A stretch of 35,033 nucleotides of DNA from Ruminococcus flavefaciens (lineage in GTDB: Bacteria; Bacillota; Clostridia; Oscillospirales; Ruminococcaceae). Each line of letters begins with the position of its first letter. Positions within the stretch are counted from its first letter, which is position 1. The stretch lies in NCBI GenBank assembly GCA_002371825.1, contig DFHF01000041.1, forward strand, positions 1-35,033, written 5' to 3'. Shown here in pieces: positions 1 to 7,250 of the stretch. The position numbers were made by a program, and so were the translations under genes. The notes below the pieces were generated by a model that had not been told where the DNA came from, searched no databases, and saw only the letters and a program-made list of their open reading frames with translations.

Positions 1-86
1 TTGTAGCCCTTCTGGAGAGCAGGAGCTGTAGACTTTGTCTCAAGGTCCTTTCTACCCTTACGAACGAGCTGGTTAAATGTAGGCAT
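1..86 (-). CDS. rpsL: 30S ribosomal protein S12, N-terminal part only
   Basis: The minus strand from 86 downward encodes MPTFNQLVRKGRKDLE and continues with TKSTAPALQKGYN to the window edge, the conserved N-terminus of ribosomal protein S12. S12 sits at the decoding centre of the small subunit and is where streptomycin-resistance changes occur, but those residues lie outside the window. The start is fixed by an AAAAGGAGGAAG ribosome site just upstream of the ATG at 86. In Firmicutes rpsL normally begins the str operon (rpsL, rpsG, fusA, tuf); the rest would lie to the left. The gene has its own consensus promoter. Confidence 0.95.
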   Translation of the reverse strand, partial: MPTFNQLVRKGRKDLETKSTAPALQKGY

Positions 87-140
87 AATCTTCCTCCTTT
101 TCTTAGTAATATATATGTGCACAATTCAGCACACTGATAT

Positions 141-169
141 ATTATACCCAAAAACAAGCGGCTTGTCAA
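141..169 (-). promoter_or_regulatory. sigma-A promoter of rpsL
   Basis: On the minus strand TTGACA (164-169) and TATAAT (141-146) are separated by exactly 17 bases, a perfect sigma-A promoter pointing at rpsL. It fits the high expression expected for a ribosomal protein operon. Its spacer contains the 3' arm of the terminator of the preceding scaffoldin operon. Confidence 0.85.
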
Positions 170-196
170 GGGGTGAACCTTAAAAAGCCGCTGTTT
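150..196 (-). terminator. rho-independent terminator of the dockerin/cohesin operon
   Basis: On the minus strand GCGGCTT (185-191) can pair with AAGCCGC (158-164), extended past a bulge by AACA/TGTT, and is followed by TGTTTTT. It lies about 70 bases after the stop codon of the last scaffoldin-operon gene. The loop is about 20 nt, longer than usual, so strength is uncertain. Confidence 0.55.
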
Positions 197-263
197 TTCT
201 CATATTTTGTTATTTTTCCCATGCACAGCCTTAACGGACTGCATTATGTTGGGAGTTTTGCCT

Positions 264-1343
264 TTATTTATTCCAGAAATTCTTCTGCATCCACGGTTCC
301 ATGCCGCCGTAGGAAATACTGATATCCTTTCCGGCCTCTCCAAAGAACTTGAGGATGAGAGTAGCGTCAGAGCCGTCGATAGTACCGTTCCTGTCAACGT
401 CACCGGCAGCAAACTCCTTATCATTGAACTTTGCTCCCTTTCCTGCAAGAACATTTCCGAATTCTCTGAGGACGATAGTTGCGTCCGAGCCGTCAACTGT
501 ATCGTCATTGTTCACATCGCCCAGATCATATCCTACCGGCTCAGGCTGAGTCGTGGTAGTTGTTGTCACCGGCTTGGAAGTAGTTGTGGTGGTGGTTATC
601 TTTTTAGTAGTTGTAGTTGTGGTGACCGGCTTGGCCGTTGTTGTAGTGGTAATAGAATTACCATCCGAATACACCTTGATATAACCATTCTCGATGCCCT
701 GCGAGAACACATAAGCCATGTGCAGTCTGCCCGCTCTTGTGTCATCAGCATCCAGGAAGAGGTCATTCCTTTCGCCTTCCTGCTTGTATACTATGCCTAT
801 AGGATAGATATCGCCGATGGCTGCATCTGCAGGGATCTGAAAATCTACTGAAAACATATTACCGGCATAGAGATTATTGCCGCCGGATGAAGCTGTTACG
901 AACAGCTCTCCGGGCTGTACCAGACTGTCTTCAATATTGAAATCTAACAATGCATCATGTGAGTCGTTGAAGTAGTGTCCTTTTCTGCCAACGCGAGGCA
1001 TCATACGTGTATCATAGTAAACATGGAAGCTGAGCGTGGATACTTCCTGCTCCGGTCCCAAATAAGAGAAACGTACACTTTGAATAGAGCTCGGCGCATT
1101 GCTTTTACCAATTTCTATTTTGTCGATCTTTATCTCAGGACCGCTGCCGCCGTATTCAGCCGGATCCAGTTTTTCCAGCCAGGAAGAAGGCTGTTTCCAG
1201 TATGAACCGTCATACATCACTTCCTTGTTATCTTTCTTATCGCAATAATTATCTGATGCTGCGATAGCTGTGGTGGAAGCCATGCAGGCTGTGAGTGCTG
1301 CTGAAAAGATTACTGCCGTTATTCTTTTAAAAAAATTCTTCAT
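264..1343 (-). CDS. Secreted dockerin protein with a divergent cohesin-like domain
   Basis: 359 residues. A Sec signal peptide (residues 1-28, ending near AIA) is followed by a beta-rich domain (about 70-228) whose end reads like a cohesin: an AGNMFSVDFQIP strand, GDIYPIGIVYK, and the closing strand ENGYIKV. A Thr linker with KP interruptions (about 232-266) precedes a type I dockerin (about 272-342) with two calcium loops, DVNNDDTVDGSD and DVDRNGTIDGSD, and the tail SYGGMEPWMQKNFWNK. It is the last gene of a three-gene minus-strand cluster, 20 bp after its neighbour. A cohesin-plus-dockerin layout is that of adaptor scaffoldins such as R. flavefaciens ScaC, so an adaptor role is inferred. 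The cohesin-like domain is the most divergent of the cluster and could instead be a carbohydrate-binding or structural module. Confidence 0.75.
   Translation of the reverse strand: MKNFFKRITAVIFSAALTACMASTTAIAASDNYCDKKDNKEVMYDGSYWKQPSSWLEKLDPAEYGGSGPEIKIDKIEIGKSNAPSSIQSVRFSYLGPEQEVSTLSFHVYYDTRMMPRVGRKGHYFNDSHDALLDFNIEDSLVQPGELFVTASSGGNNLYAGNMFSVDFQIPADAAIGDIYPIGIVYKQEGERNDLFLDADDTRAGRLHMAYVFSQGIENGYIKVYSDGNSITTTTTAKPVTTTTTTKKITTTTTTSKPVTTTTTTQPEPVGYDLGDVNNDDTVDGSDATIVLREFGNVLAGKGAKFNDKEFAAGDVDRNGTIDGSDATLILKFFGEAGKDISISYGGMEPWMQKNFWNK
370..461. repeat. 92-bp direct repeat, copy 1 (dockerin coding)
   Basis: This block inside the dockerin of the last cluster gene is identical base for base to 1479-1570 in the neighbouring gene, while sequence on either side differs at synonymous and other sites. 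It encodes the second calcium loop and the linker helix region. Confidence 0.9.
545..655 (-). repeat. Poly-threonine linker microsatellite
   Basis: Repeats of the ACN codon (GTN on the plus strand) encode runs of Thr broken by KP and KK. Comparable tracts occur at 1670-1806, 3064-3192, 3535-3640, 4018-4070, 4525-4635 and 4987-5220. They are flexible, possibly O-glycosylated linkers between modules. Third codon positions are mixed, so they are not pure trinucleotide arrays. Confidence 0.85.
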
Positions 1344-1363
1344 CGCTTATTCCTTTATGATTA

Positions 1364-2326
1364 TTACTTTTCATTCTTTTTCCAGAAGTTCTCGTCCATC
1401 CACTTCTGCATACCGCCGTAGGATACATTGATATCCTTTCCAGCTTCGCCGAAGAACTTGAGGATGAGTGTAGCATCTGAGCCGTCGATAGTACCGTTCC
1501 TGTCAACGTCACCGGCAGCAAACTCCTTATCATTGAACTTTGCTCCCTTTCCTGCAAGAACATTTCCGAACTCTCTCAGCACAAGAGTTGCATCAGTTCC
1601 GTCAACAGTTCCGTCGTTGTTAACATCACCGAGGTCGTACTTATCGGTTGACGGATCGGGTTTTGTGGTGGTAGTTGTTGCTGAAGAAGTAGTTGTAGTA
1701 GTGGTAGTAGATGTAGTAGTTGTTGTTGAAGTAGTTGTGGTCGTTGTTGTGGTAGTTGTAGTGGTGGTTGTGGTAGTTGTTGTAGATGTAGAAGTAGTTG
1801 TAGTAACTGCAGGCTGTCCGCCCTGTACTACATGGATATATCCGTAATCAAACATGGGGTAGCAGCGTTCACCGTTGCTGAGAAAACCATAAGCTCCGTT
1901 CTTCTCATTGGTCACCCAGCTCACCTTACAGTAGCCCATACTACAGCCGTCATTAATGTGGTAATTAACTGTAAAAGCAGTTCCGCCTTCGCTTACCGTA
2001 CTCATTCCTGTTAAGCTGAAATTCACATTGTTGCCGCTTACTGAGTAGCTTACAGTACCATAATTAGATTCAACGCTCTTGGGTGTGATGTCCCCATCAA
2101 CGTGGAGAGTAAGATTGCTGATGCTCCTAAGTGCCACGCTATTGCTAACCTTGACCTCCACCTGAACATCACTTCCGGCATTTCCGGAAACGTTCTGTAC
2201 TTCCCAAAGCATTTTTGAAGCTTTTTTCACAGGCTGAACTGCGTTTACCGCCGGAGATACCATGCACATCACCGCAGCAGCACAGCTTATTACCAGTGAT
2301 ACTAACCTGTTAAAACCATTTTTCAT
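1364..2326 (-). CDS. Secreted single-cohesin-like, dockerin-bearing adaptor scaffoldin candidate
   Basis: 320 residues. Signal peptide (1-29), a cohesin-like domain (about 38-170) opening with VQNVSGNAGSDVQVEVKVSN and closing with FDYGYIHV, a nearly pure Thr/Ser linker (about 174-218), and a type I dockerin (about 228-300) with loops DVNNDGTVDGTD and DVDRNGTIDGSD, ending in a SYGGMQKWMDENFWKK tail. The cohesin-like domain is clearly paralogous to the N-terminal domain of the upstream 1134-residue protein (shared SGNAG, ITPKSVES, HINDGC, YPMFDYGYI). It is the middle gene of the cluster, 21 bp after its upstream neighbour and with a good ribosome site. One cohesin plus one dockerin is the ScaC-type adaptor layout, converting one dockerin specificity into another. 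Partners cannot be read from sequence alone. Confidence 0.8.
   Translation of the reverse strand: MKNGFNRLVSLVISCAAAVMCMVSPAVNAVQPVKKASKMLWEVQNVSGNAGSDVQVEVKVSNSVALRSISNLTLHVDGDITPKSVESNYGTVSYSVSGNNVNFSLTGMSTVSEGGTAFTVNYHINDGCSMGYCKVSWVTNEKNGAYGFLSNGERCYPMFDYGYIHVVQGGQPAVTTTTSTSTTTTTTTTTTTTTTTTTTSTTTTTSTTTTTTTSSATTTTTKPDPSTDKYDLGDVNNDGTVDGTDATLVLREFGNVLAGKGAKFNDKEFAAGDVDRNGTIDGSDATLILKFFGEAGKDINVSYGGMQKWMDENFWKKNEK
1479..1570. repeat. 92-bp direct repeat, copy 2 (dockerin coding)
   Basis: Identical to 370-461. See copy 1. The corresponding part of the third dockerin gene (about 2457-2548) is similar but not identical. Confidence 0.9.
1670..1806 (-). repeat. Poly-threonine linker microsatellite
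   Basis: About 45 codons almost entirely Thr with a few Ser, linking the cohesin-like domain to the dockerin of the middle gene. This is one of the longest uninterrupted tracts in the cluster, a plausible site of length variation between strains. Confidence 0.85.
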
Positions 2327-2347
2327 TGCATTTTCCTCCTATACCTT

Positions 2348-5300
2348 TTATTTATTCCAGAAGTTCTTCTCCATCCAGGGTTCCATGCCGCCGTATGAAA
2401 TATTGATATCCTTTCCGGCTTCACCGAAGAACTTAAGAATAAGCGTAGCATCCGAGCCGTCGATAGTACCGTTTCTGTCCACATCTCCGGCAGCGAACTG
2501 TCTTGCATCGAAGCTTTCGCCCTTGCCTGCAAGTTTATTTCCGAACTCTCTCAGTACGAGAGTTGCATCTGTACCGTCAACCGTACCATCATCGTTAACG
2601 TCTCCCAGGAGGTATTTCAGATCCGGCTCCGGAGTCTTGACCCTGATAGTACCGTTTATCTTTTCAGTCTTATATGTCCACGCAGTATTGTCGAAGAATA
2701 CCTCACACTTGTCTCCGAAGCCGATATTGTATTCGCCGTCGGGACAATCCTCAGGTATCTCATATGTAAGAGTGAATACAGGCAGGCTCTCATCAGCGAT
2801 CACACCGTCGCCTTCAGCATTCCTGCTCTGGAAGTTGCATCCGGGAAGATCGATACTGCTGCTTATTCCTGCTCTTTCAAATGCTGATGAGGTATCGCCT
2901 ATCTTAACAAGCTTTACAGGTTCATCCTGTGCAAAGACAACATCCATTGCAATGACCGGCTCACCTGCTGTCTTTACAGCAACCTTTACAGTAACGGTAT
3001 CTCCGGGCTTTGCCTCATGCTCTCCGAAATCGAAGGTGATAACGGCATCCTCAGGATATGCCTTCTTAGTAGTTGTAGTAGTGGAAACTGTATCCGTGGT
3101 AGTAGTTGTAGTCTGACTTGTGGTAGTTGTTGTGGATGTGCTTGTGGTGGTCGTAGTTGTTGTAGTGGTTGTTGTGGTTGTTGTAGTGGTTGTGGTCTCT
3201 GCTTCATAGGTCACATAGAACACATCCGAAACCGTCTTTCCGATACAGCTGAGCTTTACATATACGGGATACTGTCCTGCTCTTGTTTTATCGACCTCTG
3301 AAATATCCACTGAAACATCAACTGGCATCGGTCCTGCATTGGGCTTATCATAGATATATCTGAATCCGATAATGCCTCTTTCCTCATGGACCACAACATC
3401 ACCGTCAGTATATATGCCTGTTATCTTGGAAACAGGCTCAAGTCCCCTGAAATCAATATCCTCTCCTATTTTATATGATACCTTATCAGGAGTTCTTTCC
3501 ACTCTGATCTCCAGCTCTACACTATTAAGTATAGGTGTGGTAGTGGTAGTAGTCAGAATAGTCGTTGTCTCAGAAGTAGTAGTTGTCGTTGTTGTTGTCG
3601 TAGTACTTGAAGTGGTTGTAGTTGAAGTTGTAGTTGTAGTTTCCGGCTCGCTGTAAGTGAGGTAAACTGCCTTCTCAGCCACAGTCCTGCCGTCATGCTT
3701 TACCCTGAGATATACAGGATATGTACCTGCTGAATATCTGTTTACCTCTGATACATCGACACTGTAATCAAAGGGAATAGCAGCAGCGCCTGAGTTTCCG
3801 GCAATGTAAGCATCGATGTAAATGAATCCGCCCCTGAGATCACTCATGGAAAGGTCATTTTTCTCGTTAGTATTTATTTTGCCGTCAGAGTACTCAGCTC
3901 TGAGTGTAACACTGTATCGTCCTCCTGAGAGGTCGGGCTCATCGCCTACTGTATATGCGGTCCTGTAGGGCATAGCATCTACAGAGATCTCTGCATCAGT
4001 ACCCACGATATAAAGCATAGTCGTGGTAGTAGTTGTTGTGGTCGTTGTAGTGGTGGTCGTAGTAGTTTCAGGTGCCTTGACCTTTATAGCACCGTTTATC
4101 TTTTCTGTCTTATAGGTCCATGCAGTATTGTCAAGATATACCTCGCACTTTTCTCCGAAGCCTATCTCATAATCACCGTCAGGGCAATCCTCCGGTATCT
4201 GATAAGTAAGAGTGAATACCGAAAGGCTCTCATCAGCGATCATACCGTCGCCCTCATCATTCCTGCTCTGGAAGTTACAGCCGGGAAGATCGATATTGCT
4301 GTTTATACTTGCCTTTTCAAATGCAGGTGAGGTATTGCTTATGCCTATCAGCTTTATGGGAGAATCCTGAGCAAACAGCAGGTCCATTGCGATTATAGGA
4401 TGATCTGAAGCCTTTATGCCTACCATTACCTTGACTGTATCACCGGGTTCAGCCTCATGATCGCCGAAGTCGAAGGTGATAACAGCATCATCGGGATAAA
4501 CAAAGGGAGGTTCTGTTGAAGCCGGAACTGTTGTGGTAGTGGCGGCTGTAGTGGTAGTAGTTGTTGTTGAGGTTGTCGTAGTAGTCGTGGTGGTAGTAGT
4601 TGTTGTTGTCGTAGTAGTGGTTGTTGTTGTTGTTGTAGTCACCGGAGCCTCATATCTGACATAGAAAGTATCTGAAGCACTTTCTCCGCCGCATCTCAGA
4701 TTGATGTATACCGGATAATATCCGGGCACCGAACTGTTGACAGCTGACTTATCAATATTTACTATGACAGGAACAGGATCTGCATTTTTCTTTTCATTTA
4801 TATACCTGAAGCCGGAATAATTGGTCTCATCAAATACTACAGTGTCATTATCTGTATAGTGACAAACCGCTTTCACTCCATAATTCAGGCCGGTCAGATC
4901 AAGACTTTCCCCTGTAAGGTATACAGTCTTATCAGGCTGCTTGTAAACAGTAACATCCAGGTCAACTCCGGACAATTTCGGAGATGTAGTTGTTGTGGTG
5001 GTGGTAGTCGATGTAGAGGTTGTTGTTGAAGTTGTGGTGGCAGATGTAGTAGTCGTCGTGGTAGTAGTTGATGTTGTCGAAGAAGTTGTGGTCGTCGTAG
5101 TTGTGGTTGTTGTAGAAGTTGAAGTGGTTGAACTTGTAGTGGATGTTGTGGTAACAGGCTTAGCCGTAGTTGTAGTTGTTGTAGTTGTTGTGGTGGTAGT
5201 TGTTGAAGTTGTAGTAGTAACTGCCGGCGGGTCAATATTCTCTGTCACAACTCTTATGTAGCCATAATCAAACATGGGGTAATATGCAGAGCCGTCGCTC

Positions 5301-5752
5301 AGATATCCTATTGCGCCAAGGCGGCCGGAATTAGCCCAGCTGACCTTATTGTACCCGACAGGGCAGCCGTCATTGATATGGCAAACTACTGTAAAGAGGG
5401 TACTTCCGTTTCCGGCAGTTCTGATGCCGGAAAGCTCCAGGCTGACCTTGCTGCCGCTGATACTGTAGTCCACTGTACCGGCAACATCAGATTCAACGCT
5501 TTTAGGAGTAATGTTTCCTTCAAAATTAAGTCCGAGTCCGCTGAGGCTCTTAAGAGCAACGCTGTTCCTGACCTTGATCTCTACCCTTACATCCTTTCCG
5601 GCATTACCGGATACGTTTTCCACCTCCAGTGTCATTTTGGAGGCCTTGTGTACAGTCTCCCCCAGCGCATTTGCTGCCGGAGCGGATATGCACATGAGTG
5701 CCGCCATCAGGCTCAGCAGGATGGAAATAAGTCTGTTTGATCTTGTTTTCAT
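2348..5752 (-). CDS. Multi-domain secreted scaffoldin candidate: three cohesin-like, three Ig-like domains, dockerin
   Basis: 1134 residues. Signal peptide (1-29); cohesin-like domain 1 (about 38-172, paralogous to that of the next gene); poly-Thr linker (about 177-257); Ig-like domain resembling Pfam Big_3 (about 258-368, with YLTGESLDLTGL); Thr linker; cohesin-like domain 2 (about 414-559, starting AVITFDFGDHEAEPGDTV); Thr linker; Ig-like 2 (about 579-701); Thr linker; Ig-like 3 (about 740-847); Thr linker; cohesin-like domain 3 (about 898-1037, highly similar to domain 2); dockerin (about 1043-1134) with the SYGGMEPWMEKNFWNK tail. EPGDTV openings and the AWTYKTEKINGAIKV closing strand are cohesin-like. 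It would display several dockerin proteins and itself dock to another scaffold. No sortase motif or membrane anchor is visible. It is the first gene of the cluster, preceded by GGGAGG. Domain assignment is by eye; a carbohydrate-binding role for some modules is possible. Confidence 0.8.
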   Translation of the reverse strand: MKTRSNRLISILLSLMAALMCISAPAANALGETVHKASKMTLEVENVSGNAGKDVRVEIKVRNSVALKSLSGLGLNFEGNITPKSVESDVAGTVDYSISGSKVSLELSGIRTAGNGSTLFTVVCHINDGCPVGYNKVSWANSGRLGAIGYLSDGSAYYPMFDYGYIRVVTENIDPPAVTTTTSTTTTTTTTTTTTTAKPVTTTSTTSSTTSTSTTTTTTTTTTSSTTSTTTTTTTTSATTTSTTTSTSTTTTTTTTSPKLSGVDLDVTVYKQPDKTVYLTGESLDLTGLNYGVKAVCHYTDNDTVVFDETNYSGFRYINEKKNADPVPVIVNIDKSAVNSSVPGYYPVYINLRCGGESASDTFYVRYEAPVTTTTTTTTTTTTTTTTTTTTTTTSTTTTTTTAATTTTVPASTEPPFVYPDDAVITFDFGDHEAEPGDTVKVMVGIKASDHPIIAMDLLFAQDSPIKLIGISNTSPAFEKASINSNIDLPGCNFQSRNDEGDGMIADESLSVFTLTYQIPEDCPDGDYEIGFGEKCEVYLDNTAWTYKTEKINGAIKVKAPETTTTTTTTTTTTTTTTMLYIVGTDAEISVDAMPYRTAYTVGDEPDLSGGRYSVTLRAEYSDGKINTNEKNDLSMSDLRGGFIYIDAYIAGNSGAAAIPFDYSVDVSEVNRYSAGTYPVYLRVKHDGRTVAEKAVYLTYSEPETTTTTSTTTTSSTTTTTTTTTTSETTTILTTTTTTPILNSVELEIRVERTPDKVSYKIGEDIDFRGLEPVSKITGIYTDGDVVVHEERGIIGFRYIYDKPNAGPMPVDVSVDISEVDKTRAGQYPVYVKLSCIGKTVSDVFYVTYEAETTTTTTTTTTTTTTTTTTSTSTTTTTSQTTTTTTDTVSTTTTTKKAYPEDAVITFDFGEHEAKPGDTVTVKVAVKTAGEPVIAMDVVFAQDEPVKLVKIGDTSSAFERAGISSSIDLPGCNFQSRNAEGDGVIADESLPVFTLTYEIPEDCPDGEYNIGFGDKCEVFFDNTAWTYKTEKINGTIRVKTPEPDLKYLLGDVNDDGTVDGTDATLVLREFGNKLAGKGESFDARQFAAGDVDRNGTIDGSDATLILKFFGEAGKDINISYGGMEPWMEKNFWNK
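4987..5220 (-). repeat. Longest poly-threonine linker microsatellite
   Basis: About 78 codons of almost only Thr and Ser, joining cohesin-like domain 1 to Ig-like domain 1 of the large scaffoldin candidate. On the plus strand it appears as GTN-type repeats, which also create spurious long valine-rich reading frames. Confidence 0.85.
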
Positions 5753-5768
5753 TTTAATATCCTCCCGT

Positions 5769-5792
5769 TTGCATTTCCGAATTGAAATGCAA
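5769..5792. promoter_or_regulatory. Intercistronic inverted repeat between trkH and the scaffoldin operon
   Basis: TTGCATTTC (5769-5777) and GAAATGCAA (5784-5792) are perfect 9-base arms around a 6-base loop, filling the 41-bp gap between the trkH stop and the ribosome site of the scaffoldin gene. No T-run follows on the minus strand, so it is not a classical terminator. It may be an RNA processing or stability element, or an operator. Confidence 0.55.
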
Positions 5793-5793
5793 T

Positions 5794-7230
5794 TTATCTT
5801 CTCTTGATCGAGAACAAAAGAATTACCGGATAGATCTCAAGTCTGCCGAAAAGCATATCGAAGCAGAGCACTATCTTTGAGAAAGCCGTGAGATCTCCGA
5901 AGCCGCCGGCCGGGCCGAAACGTCCCACACCGAAGCCGATATTGTTCATACAGGTAACAACTGCTGAAAGTGACTCCTCAATGGAATATTTATCCAGTGA
6001 GATAAGCAGCAGTGATATACACATGAGCATAACGAACAGAATCAGATATGAAGTTGCGCCTCTTACAACATCCTTTTCCACGGGCTTGCCGTCCATTTTT
6101 ACGGTAGCAACAGCTCTTGGATTGATGATGTATTTCAGCTCCTTGATGCCGGACTTTAAAATGATAAGTATTCTTGATACCTTCATTCCGCCGCCTGTAG
6201 AACCTGCACACGAACCTACAAACATAAGGAGCAGCATAAGCGTCTGTGAGAATACCGGCCATTGAGCCGTATCCGCCGTAGCAAAACCGGTCGAGGTAAT
6301 AGTAGAAGCAGTCATAAAGAAAGCATGGCGGAGTGCCTCACCGAAATTGCTGTAGAGATGCATTACATTCAGGGTTATGACTCCGGTAGCAGCAATAATG
6401 ATACCGAAATACCAGCGCACCTCTTCATTTTTATAGGCAAGTGAGAACTTGCGTATCACCATATAATAGTAGAGGTTGAAGTTCACTCCGAAAAGGAGTA
6501 TGAAAACAGCTATTACCATTTCTATGGCCAGGCTGTTGTAATGACCGATGCTGTCTCCGTATATGGAGAAGCCTCCGGTGCCCGCTGATGAACAGGCGTG
6601 TATCACCGCATCATACAGCGGCATCCCGCAGCACATGAGAAGTATCATTTCCGATACCGTCAGCGAGATGTATATCCCGTAGAGTATCCTTGCGGAAAAG
6701 CTTGACTTTGAAACAAGTCTTCCCACATTAGGGCCGGCACATTCTGCTCTCATCATGTGCATTGTTCTTGCGTCATTGCTTGACATGATGGCCAGCACGA
6801 ACATCAGGATTCCCATACCGCCCAGCCAGTGAGTGAAGGCTCTCCAGAAAAGAGAGGCTCTTGAAAGGGATTCTATATCGCTCAGTATCGTGGCTCCGGT
6901 GGTAGTAAAACCGGATACCGTCTCAAAAAGAGCGCTGGGATAATCCGATATTTCGCCCGATATAACGAACGGAAGCGCCCCTATGAGGGAAACTCCCATC
7001 CATGAAGCGGCAACACTGACGAAGCCCTCCATTGAGAATATCGAGTTATTTTTAGGTTTCTTAATGGTAGTGATTATACCAATGACCATAAGCATAAGTA
7101 TCGGTATTCCAAAGGACAGGATAACATGGTCTTCTCCGTAGATAAAGCCAACAAGTACCGGCAGGAGCATGAAAAGTCCTACCACCTTGAATATCTGCCC
7201 CATTATATAAACTATCATTCTATAATTCAT
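5794..7230 (-). CDS. trkH: Trk/Ktr-type potassium uptake channel subunit TrkH
   Basis: 478 residues, usual TrkH length, with about ten hydrophobic segments plus pore loops. The four-fold selectivity-filter pattern is visible: SGFTTTGAT, SSAGTGGFS, TSTGFATAD and NNIGFGVGRFGP, each with the central Gly that lines the K+ path. It forms the membrane pore of a K+ uptake system gated by the cytosolic RCK protein TrkA encoded immediately upstream (20-bp gap). The ATG at 7230 is the only reasonable start, as a TAG lies three codons upstream in frame. The AGAGGAG ribosome site is unusually far (about 14 nt), suggesting translation coupled to trkA. The scaffoldin operon begins 41 bp after its stop. Confidence 0.93.
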   Translation of the reverse strand: MNYRMIVYIMGQIFKVVGLFMLLPVLVGFIYGEDHVILSFGIPILMLMVIGIITTIKKPKNNSIFSMEGFVSVAASWMGVSLIGALPFVISGEISDYPSALFETVSGFTTTGATILSDIESLSRASLFWRAFTHWLGGMGILMFVLAIMSSNDARTMHMMRAECAGPNVGRLVSKSSFSARILYGIYISLTVSEMILLMCCGMPLYDAVIHACSSAGTGGFSIYGDSIGHYNSLAIEMVIAVFILLFGVNFNLYYYMVIRKFSLAYKNEEVRWYFGIIIAATGVITLNVMHLYSNFGEALRHAFFMTASTITSTGFATADTAQWPVFSQTLMLLLMFVGSCAGSTGGGMKVSRILIILKSGIKELKYIINPRAVATVKMDGKPVEKDVVRGATSYLILFVMLMCISLLLISLDKYSIEESLSAVVTCMNNIGFGVGRFGPAGGFGDLTAFSKIVLCFDMLFGRLEIYPVILLFSIKRR

Positions 7231-7250
7231 TTTCCGATGCTATGCTCCTC

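Noticed and set aside
1428..1847. Long valine-rich open frames opposite the poly-Thr linkers (also near 4995-5261 and 2262-3116)
   Set aside because: They are antisense shadows of ACN repeats (GTN gives Val), with no ribosome site or recognisable domain. The opposite strand has complete secreted proteins.
545..5220. CRISPR-like or tandem repeat arrays in the repetitive region
   Set aside because: The repeats are in-frame codon repeats of linkers without regular spacers.
4894..5235. Leu/Gln-rich frame in the same strand as the scaffoldin gene
   Set aside because: Frame-shifted reading of the Thr repeats (CAACAA-type codons), with no start signal.
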